Source: Chloroflexota bacterium (GTDB taxonomy: Bacteria > Chloroflexota > UBA6077). From it: a DNA stretch of 8,593 nt. The translations under genes were made by a program, and so were the position numbers. Positions 4,963-8,593 of this stretch are shown here, one piece after another. Below the pieces are notes generated by a model. That model was not told the origin of the DNA. It saw nothing but the letters and a program-made list of their open reading frames with translations, and did not search any database. Location of the stretch: positions 1 to 8,593 of the forward strand of contig JAJYKO010000179.1 of assembly GCA_021788565.1 (NCBI GenBank), given 5' to 3'. Position 1 is the first letter of the stretch; every line of letters starts with the position of its first letter.

Positions 4963-7241
4963 AGGTTGACCTCCACCCTAACACTCGTGCCCTGCCCTGG
5001 AGCACTGGACACTATTAGCCTTCCGCCCATCACGGCAGCCCGCTCCTCCATTCCGCGAAGTCCCAACCCTCCACATTCACTCCCATGGTTGAGTTCGAAG
5101 CCAGTCCCATCATCGACAACCTCCAGGGCAACGACGCCTTCATCCTTCCGCAGATAGAGCCTCAACGCCTGCGCCCCGGAGTGCTTGAGCACGTTGTTCA
5201 GCGCCTCCTGGGCTATCCCATAGAGACCGCTCTCGATCTCCGCGGGGACCTGGGCCGAGCCCTCCACCTGGAAGTCCGTCCTTATCCCAGCTCTGCCTTC
5301 CACCGACTCCAGTCTCGCCTGTAGAGCCGCGACCAGGCCCTCCTTCGCCAGCACGGGAGGCCGCAACTCGAAGATCAGCGATCTCATCTCTCGGAGGGCC
5401 TGCTGGGCAGTCGCTCGGAGGTCCCTCAAGTGCTCAGCTGCCGAGACTATCTGCCCAGCGGATAGCAACCGGGTCGCCGCCTCGGCGTAGAGCGTCACAC
5501 TGTACATCGCCTGGGTTACGGAGTCATGAAGGTCCCTGGCCAGCCGGTTCCGCTCCTCAACCACGGCGAGCTGCTGCGCCTGCTGATAGAGGCGCGCGTT
5601 CTCGACGGCCACGCCTATCTGGTGTCCGATCGAGCTGAGGATCTGGACATCTTGAGGAGTGAACTCCCGATGACCGCCGCTGACCACGAAGAGAGCTCCG
5701 AGAACGCACCCTCGGGAACTGAGTGGTACGCACGCGAGGGAGCCGCCCACCCCCTCAGCAAAGGCGATCTTGGAAATGCGGGGATCCGATGACACGTCGC
5801 TCACCACCAACGGCTCACCGCTAGCAGCGACCTGGCCGGAGAAGCCCTCACCGAGTCTGAGACTCCCGACATCCGCGGCGACGTCCGGACTGATGCCCTG
5901 GTGGACTTCTAGCGAGAGCACACCATCTCGCTCATTGAGTAGATAGATCCCTCCCCGCTCGAGTCCCGATAGTTGCAGAGTCTTAGACAGGGCATCACGG
6001 AGAGCCTCGCAGAGGTTCAGCGACCGGCTTACCACTATCGAAATGGCATTGAGGGTAGCCAGCTCCTTCGTCCTATCGGCGACCTTTCGCTCCAGATCGG
6101 AGTATGACTCCTGCAACTCAGCCGACATCGCGTTGAACTGGTTTGCCAGCTTCTCGAGTTCGTCACCTGTCCTTACGTCGATGGTGCGGCCGAACTTCCC
6201 GCCAGCCACCTCCTGTGAAGCGGATATCAACTCCCCGATAGGGCCCGTGATGCGCCTGACTCCCAGGGTCACCACGACAGCCGGGACCACCACTCCCAGC
6301 GCCAACAGGAGGAGAAGAAAATTCCTGTAGCCCTGGCTTGCGCTCATCAGAGTGCTCCACTGCTCTTCGGTCACCAGGCTCCACGAGGTGCCAGGCACGG
6401 GGGCGAAGCTCGCCAGGATGTCAGGACCGTCGAGGCCGCGAGCGCTGGTCTCGGTCATCCTCCTGCTCAACAACCGCTGCACGACAGACCGATTTGAATA
6501 GTCCTGACCAATCTGGTCGGCATCGGAGTGGTATATGACCCGGCCTGTACCATCCACTATGTAAGTCGCGCCCGAGTCGGCCATACGCAGCTTCACGATA
6601 CCACCATAGAAGGTGCTGACGGCAGTGGCTCCAAGATGAAACATTCCAGTCAGTGTCCCCTGAAACTCGTTCTTATCATCGGTGATCGGCACAGCCACGA
6701 CGACCACGTTGGAGCCTTCTGGTCCATCGGCAACCACATCAGAAAAGACGGTGGAGCCCGAGCGAAGCATTTTGTTGTAGTAGACTCGGTCGGCCCAATT
6801 CTGGCCCAGCGCATCAGGACGCGATGGCTCCGCGGCTACGACGACACCATAGCGGTTGATGACCAGAACCCCGGCGTCGTACACCACAAGCTCATTCTTC
6901 GCCTTGCCGAGAGCTGCCTGCTGAAGTGCCGGCTCTCCACGATAGATGTCTGCCGTACGAGCGAGACCCGTGAGAACATCCGAGTACTGTGAGAGATTCG
7001 CCCCCAGTTGGCCGGCGGAAAGGCGAGTAACCTCCTGATTGCGCCCGATGACGAGGTCCTCAGTCACCTGCTGATAGGCGTAGAAAGTCATCAGCGCAAC
7101 GGCAAGCAAGATGATCGACGTGGGAATAAAGGACCACGCGATGATCTTCAACCGCAGGCTACGACTCACGAAGCTCAGCATCGATGTCACTGTGAGATAC
7201 AACCTTCTCAGAGTCTTACGCGGAGCCCCTTTTGCAGCCAT
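4959..7241 (-). CDS. membrane sensor histidine kinase, Cache-HAMP-GAF-HisKA_3-HATPase
   Basis: A 760-residue kinase that would autophosphorylate and pass phosphate to the regulator encoded downstream. Order of parts: basic N-terminus; TM1 about 33-55; extracytoplasmic domain about 56-306 with a double-Cache look (VYDAGVLVINRYGVVVAAEP, DRVYYNKML, later TYIVDGTGRVIYH); TM2 about 307-328; HAMP about 330-383 with P334 and D360-E361; short coiled coil; GAF about 396-548; HisKA_3 about 563-629 with phospho-acceptor H572 in RLARDLHDSVTQAMYS; HATPase about 672-758 with N-box N682-N683, G1 box DDGTGF (710-715) and G2 box GGLGLRG. All catalytic motifs are present. The start is uncertain: ATG at 7241 overlaps the upstream gene by 26 bases and has no clear ribosome-binding site; GTG at 7190 (12 bases after GAGAAGG) and ATG at 7181 are alternatives, and all keep TM1. 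The ligand is unknown. Confidence 0.93.
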   Translation of the reverse strand: MAAKGAPRKTLRRLYLTVTSMLSFVSRSLRLKIIAWSFIPTSIILLAVALMTFYAYQQVTEDLVIGRNQEVTRLSAGQLGANLSQYSDVLTGLARTADIYRGEPALQQAALGKAKNELVVYDAGVLVINRYGVVVAAEPSRPDALGQNWADRVYYNKMLRSGSTVFSDVVADGPEGSNVVVVAVPITDDKNEFQGTLTGMFHLGATAVSTFYGGIVKLRMADSGATYIVDGTGRVIYHSDADQIGQDYSNRSVVQRLLSRRMTETSARGLDGPDILASFAPVPGTSWSLVTEEQWSTLMSASQGYRNFLLLLLALGVVVPAVVVTLGVRRITGPIGELISASQEVAGGKFGRTIDVRTGDELEKLANQFNAMSAELQESYSDLERKVADRTKELATLNAISIVVSRSLNLCEALRDALSKTLQLSGLERGGIYLLNERDGVLSLEVHQGISPDVAADVGSLRLGEGFSGQVAASGEPLVVSDVSSDPRISKIAFAEGVGGSLACVPLSSRGCVLGALFVVSGGHREFTPQDVQILSSIGHQIGVAVENARLYQQAQQLAVVEERNRLARDLHDSVTQAMYSVTLYAEAATRLLSAGQIVSAAEHLRDLRATAQQALREMRSLIFELRPPVLAKEGLVAALQARLESVEGRAGIRTDFQVEGSAQVPAEIESGLYGIAQEALNNVLKHSGAQALRLYLRKDEGVVALEVVDDGTGFELNHGSECGGLGLRGMEERAAVMGGRLIVSSAPGQGTSVRVEVNL
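4969..4974 (-). promoter_or_regulatory. Shine-Dalgarno of the response regulator inside the kinase gene
   Basis: GGAGGT on the minus strand lies six bases before the regulator ATG and within the codons for the kinase C-terminal residues VEV. Together with the ATGA stop/start overlap it fixes the regulator start and indicates coupled translation of kinase and regulator. Confidence 0.8.
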
Positions 7242-8593
7242 CCACGCAGGAGGTCGACGCCCCGGACTGGCTCGCCTGCTGGGCCTCCTGGATCTGGCGG
7301 CTCGCTTCGCTCATCAGCGTCGTCGGCGCCTGGCCCAGGGTGAGAATCTTATCCCAGGCGTCGTAGGCTACGCGCGTCGCATCCTCCATATTCGCGAAAA
7401 CCTCGGCCACCACAGAGTACCCCTTGATGTGTCCATCGGCGAATGCGGCGATATTCACATCCCTGGTTTTCTGAGGGAATTCGCTGCGGACGAAGTCCAC
7501 CCACTCGTCCACCAGAGAAGCGCGGGCAGGCTGAAGGAAATTGGCTCGCGCCATGGCCCGACCGTAGTCTTTGCTGATGAGGAACTTCATCAACTCCCAG
7601 GCAGCGTCGGGATGTCGCGTCCCCGCGTATATTCCGAAGCCATCGGTGGTTGCCAGGGTCACGCGCCGTATGGGACCGGCGGGAAGGGGCGCTACGCCTA
7701 TCCGGAAAGGCGCCTTGGTCAGAATGTCCTTCAGTGCCCAGGACCCATCTTCCGCCATAGCGACCTGCCCAGAGATAAAGGCCTTCACCGTACCCACCTT
7801 CTGCATGTCGAGGGTCGCCATTACCCTGTCGTCCCACATGCGGGCTCGCAGCCACTCGAGCGCTGCCATCGCCTCCGGCTCGCCCATCAGGCAGCGCTTT
7901 GAATCCTTCGGGTCCACGAAGTTCCCGCCCCACCCATTCACGTGTACCTGGATTCGTTCCCAGGACACGTCGAACATGCTGCCCCAGAGATCGGGGCGGC
8001 CGCCCTCGTTCTCACTCCGGGTCAGTCGCCTCATGGCAGTCAGATAGTCCTCGTGATCCCAGGAGGAGTCCGGGTAGTCCACCCTGTACTTGTCCAACAG
8101 GTCCCGGTTGTAGTAGAGCGCCTGGGCACCATGGTACTTCGGCAGGCCATACTGCCTCCCATCTCTGGTGAACAAGGCCCAATACTGGGCCTGATCCCAT
8201 TCGTCGATGGTGGATCGATCCAGGTCGGCCGCGACGTAGGGACGCAGGTCGACCGTGTACCCCTTCTGGGCCAGGATCGGGAACCAGGAGCAGCAACCTT
8301 GAAAGACGTCGGGAGCGGTCCCCGCCTCCATGTCGGTCAGCATTCGGGTCTCGACGTTCTCCGGATCACGGCTGTAAAAGACCCGAATGTCGGGGTGGGT
8401 TGCGTGGAACTGAGCCAGCATCTCCTGAACCATTCCGGGGAACCAGTCCGTGCGCCAGTCCTGATATACCAGTTGGACCTTCGCACGGGGACTGGGGGTT
8501 GGCTCAAATGGCGCTGGAACACATCCCAAGACGGTCGCGGAGGCGAGGGTCGCTCCGGCCAGACCCAGGAAAGAACGGCGGGAAATGCCCGGC
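7216..8593 (-). CDS. ABC-type sugar substrate-binding lipoprotein with Tat signal, 5' end outside window
   Basis: An extracytoplasmic solute-binding protein of the sugar-type family 1 (UgpB/MalE-like, COG1653). 458 codons are visible and the frame is still open at the right edge, so the true start lies outside; the TTG at 8529 that could be read as a start falls inside the signal peptide. The visible N-terminus reads SRRSFLGLAG, a twin-arginine motif, then a hydrophobic stretch ending VLGC, a lipobox with Cys codon at 8523-8521, and a Pro-rich linker. Family features: VQLVYQDWRTDWFPGMVQEM, the TAPDVF strand, GLPKYHGAQALYYNRDLLDK, PDAAWELMKFL. It should sit lipid-anchored on the outer face of the membrane. 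The stop codon lies within the kinase gene if the first kinase ATG is used. No permease or ATPase gene follows. It may be a transporter component with upstream partners or a sensing partner of the kinase; substrate cannot be told, though sugars or polyols are usual. Confidence 0.9.
   Translation of the reverse strand, partial: PGISRRSFLGLAGATLASATVLGCVPAPFEPTPSPRAKVQLVYQDWRTDWFPGMVQEMLAQFHATHPDIRVFYSRDPENVETRMLTDMEAGTAPDVFQGCCSWFPILAQKGYTVDLRPYVAADLDRSTIDEWDQAQYWALFTRDGRQYGLPKYHGAQALYYNRDLLDKYRVDYPDSSWDHEDYLTAMRRLTRSENEGGRPDLWGSMFDVSWERIQVHVNGWGGNFVDPKDSKRCLMGEPEAMAALEWLRARMWDDRVMATLDMQKVGTVKAFISGQVAMAEDGSWALKDILTKAPFRIGVAPLPAGPIRRVTLATTDGFGIYAGTRHPDAAWELMKFLISKDYGRAMARANFLQPARASLVDEWVDFVRSEFPQKTRDVNIAAFADGHIKGYSVVAEVFANMEDATRVAYDAWDKILTLGQAPTTLMSEASRQIQEAQQASQSGASTSCVDGCKRGSA

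Noticed and set aside
4303..5157. 284-codon plus-strand frame opposite the response regulator
   Set aside because: Antisense to conserved regulator and kinase sequence, no domain features.
7111..7902. 263-codon plus-strand frame opposite the kinase start and binding-protein gene
   Set aside because: Antisense shadow; the minus-strand protein in this stretch has family motifs and this one has none.

Overview
The window is one compact, GC-rich stretch (roughly 60 % by eye) in which every gene I can support lies on the minus strand. In transcription order (right to left) they are: a sugar-type ABC substrate-binding lipoprotein (7216-8593, start beyond the right edge), a membrane histidine kinase (4959-7241), a NarL/LuxR-type response regulator (4297-4962), a 253-bp intergenic region, an RND efflux transporter (732-4043), and the N-terminal part of its HlyD-type adaptor (1-639, end beyond the left edge). 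I see no RNA genes, insertion sequences or CRISPR arrays.

The right half reads as a sensory operon. The binding-protein gene overlaps the kinase gene by 26 bases (if the first kinase start is used), and the kinase stop and regulator start overlap as ATGA. The kinase has an extracytoplasmic Cache-like domain, HAMP, GAF and a HisKA_3/HATPase core, the standard partner of a NarL-family regulator. No ABC permease or ATPase follows the binding protein, so it may serve as a sensing accessory of the kinase; permease genes further upstream cannot be excluded.

The left half is a tripartite-type efflux module with the pump gene ahead of the adaptor gene. The intergenic region between the two halves holds, in transcription order, a short 9-bp tandem repeat, a perfect 18-bp palindrome arranged like a NarL 7-2-7 site, and a terminator-like hairpin. 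The simplest model is that the sensory operon ends here and its regulator acts on the efflux promoter, but that is inference.

Between pump and adaptor lies a REP-like double hairpin of the dispersed 'CCCGCGAAAGCGGG' kind, and the pump reading frame runs through it, so the last 30 or so residues and the stop codon of the pump come from the repeat. A second short repeat (CTTGGTG units) follows.

Organism: a high-GC bacterium. The Tat-exported sugar-binding lipoprotein, the Cache-HAMP-GAF-HisKA_3 kinase and the dispersed repeat types together make me lean to Chloroflexota, but this is a weak inference; no marker gene is present.
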